Below, one piece after another: positions 63,800 through 64,000 of a stretch of 64,000 bases of DNA. A program made the position numbers and the translations under genes. The notes beneath the pieces are model-generated. The model did no database searches and was not told the DNA's origin. It was given only the letters and a program-made list of their open reading frames with translations. This DNA comes from Nocardia sp. NBC_00403. Lineage in GTDB: Bacteria; Actinomycetota; Actinomycetes; Mycobacteriales; Mycobacteriaceae. The stretch lies in NCBI RefSeq assembly GCF_036046055.1, contig NZ_CP107939.1, positions 7,440,001 to 7,504,000 on the forward strand. The letters run 5' to 3'. Each line of letters begins with the position of its first letter. Position 1 is the stretch's first letter.

Positions 63800-64000
63800 C
63801 TACGCCGACTGCGTGACGCCGTTCTTCTTGCGCGCGATATCTTCCAACGCGGCAACATATTTCGCGCGCTCCTCAGCGCCCGCCTCCCACGTCTCCTTGC
63901 GGTTCTTCACCACCTTGGCCGGGGCCCCGACAGCAATGCTGTAGTCGGGGATCTCACCCTTGACCACCGCGTGCGCACCGAGCACACAACCGCGGCCGAC
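63800..64000 (-). CDS. Hexapeptide-repeat acyltransferase, C-terminal part
   Basis: Runs off the right edge; 66 residues visible. VGRGCVLGAHAVVKGEIPDYSIAVGAPAKVVKNRKETW is the end of a left-handed beta-helix (LbH) acetyltransferase, as in maltose acetyltransferase/WbbJ-like enzymes. The position beside the methylglucose cluster matches Rv3034c. Substrate unknown; sugar acylation is plausible. Confidence 0.85.
   Translation of the reverse strand, partial: VGRGCVLGAHAVVKGEIPDYSIAVGAPAKVVKNRKETWEAGAEERAKYVAALEDIARKKNGVTQSA

Overview
The window is high-GC actinobacterial DNA with many GTG and TTG starts, start/stop overlaps and Ser/Thr kinases. Gene content and order point to the Mycobacteriales, most likely Nocardia or a close relative. 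The backbone follows the Mycobacterium tuberculosis Rv3011c-Rv3034c segment as I remember it: gatA, gatC, ACT protein, ligA, MetE-like, mnmA, iscS, acyltransferase, GNAT, etfA, etfB, methyltransferase, GH57 enzyme, GT4 glucosyltransferase, hexapeptide transferase. No rRNA, tRNA, CRISPR array or intact insertion sequence was seen.

Layout. 1-12.3 kb is a signalling block: two Ser/Thr kinases, two NarL/DesK-type two-component pairs, a MacB/FtsX-type ABC exporter and a beta-lactamase-fold lipoprotein. 12.5-17 kb holds a phospholipase A2-like exported protein overlapping a membrane alpha/beta-hydrolase, a START-like protein behind a KstR-like box, and a TetR/SDR pair with two palindromic operators. 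17-18.2 kb is a small insert (NUDIX gene plus a regulator remnant) bracketed by a 24-bp direct repeat taken from the gatA 3' end. 18.1-31.6 kb is translation, repair and tRNA-thiolation backbone (gatCA, ligA, mnmA, iscS), interleaved with an OLD-like ATPase, a QueA-like enzyme and an SDR behind a MerR/SoxR-type promoter.

31.9-49.3 kb is an accessory island between iscS and the acyltransferase. It holds a secreted trypsin-like protease, an FHA-HTH regulator and a minus-strand polymorphic-toxin operon at 34.6-44.8 kb, followed by a small-molecule kinase-like gene and a LAL-type LuxR regulator. The toxin operon encodes an immunity-like protein, an EspC/WXG100-type protein with a degenerate zincin domain, a 2068-residue protein, and a second papain-type protein. 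The 2068-residue protein combines a CpnT-like N-terminus, an internal papain-fold (glutamine-deamidase-type) toxin domain, a long proline-rich linker and a C-terminal MFS transporter. A decayed internal piece of iscS has been spliced onto the end of the operon. This is the strongest candidate for an undescribed system.

49.4-51.2 kb resumes the backbone. 51.4-57.4 kb is a second accessory stretch: type II NADH dehydrogenase, LysR regulator, two ABC-2 permease fragments, an MHYT sensor, a duplicated etfA 3' end with its terminator, and a DUF5988-type gene. 57.5-64 kb holds etfBA, then the translationally coupled methyltransferase, GH57 and GT4 genes equivalent to the methylglucose-lipopolysaccharide/glucan cluster, a DUF1697 gene and the end of a hexapeptide acyltransferase.

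Three backbone genes (gatA, iscS, etfA) each have a same-strand partial duplicate at the edge of an accessory segment. This suggests the accessory blocks entered by recombination anchored in these genes.
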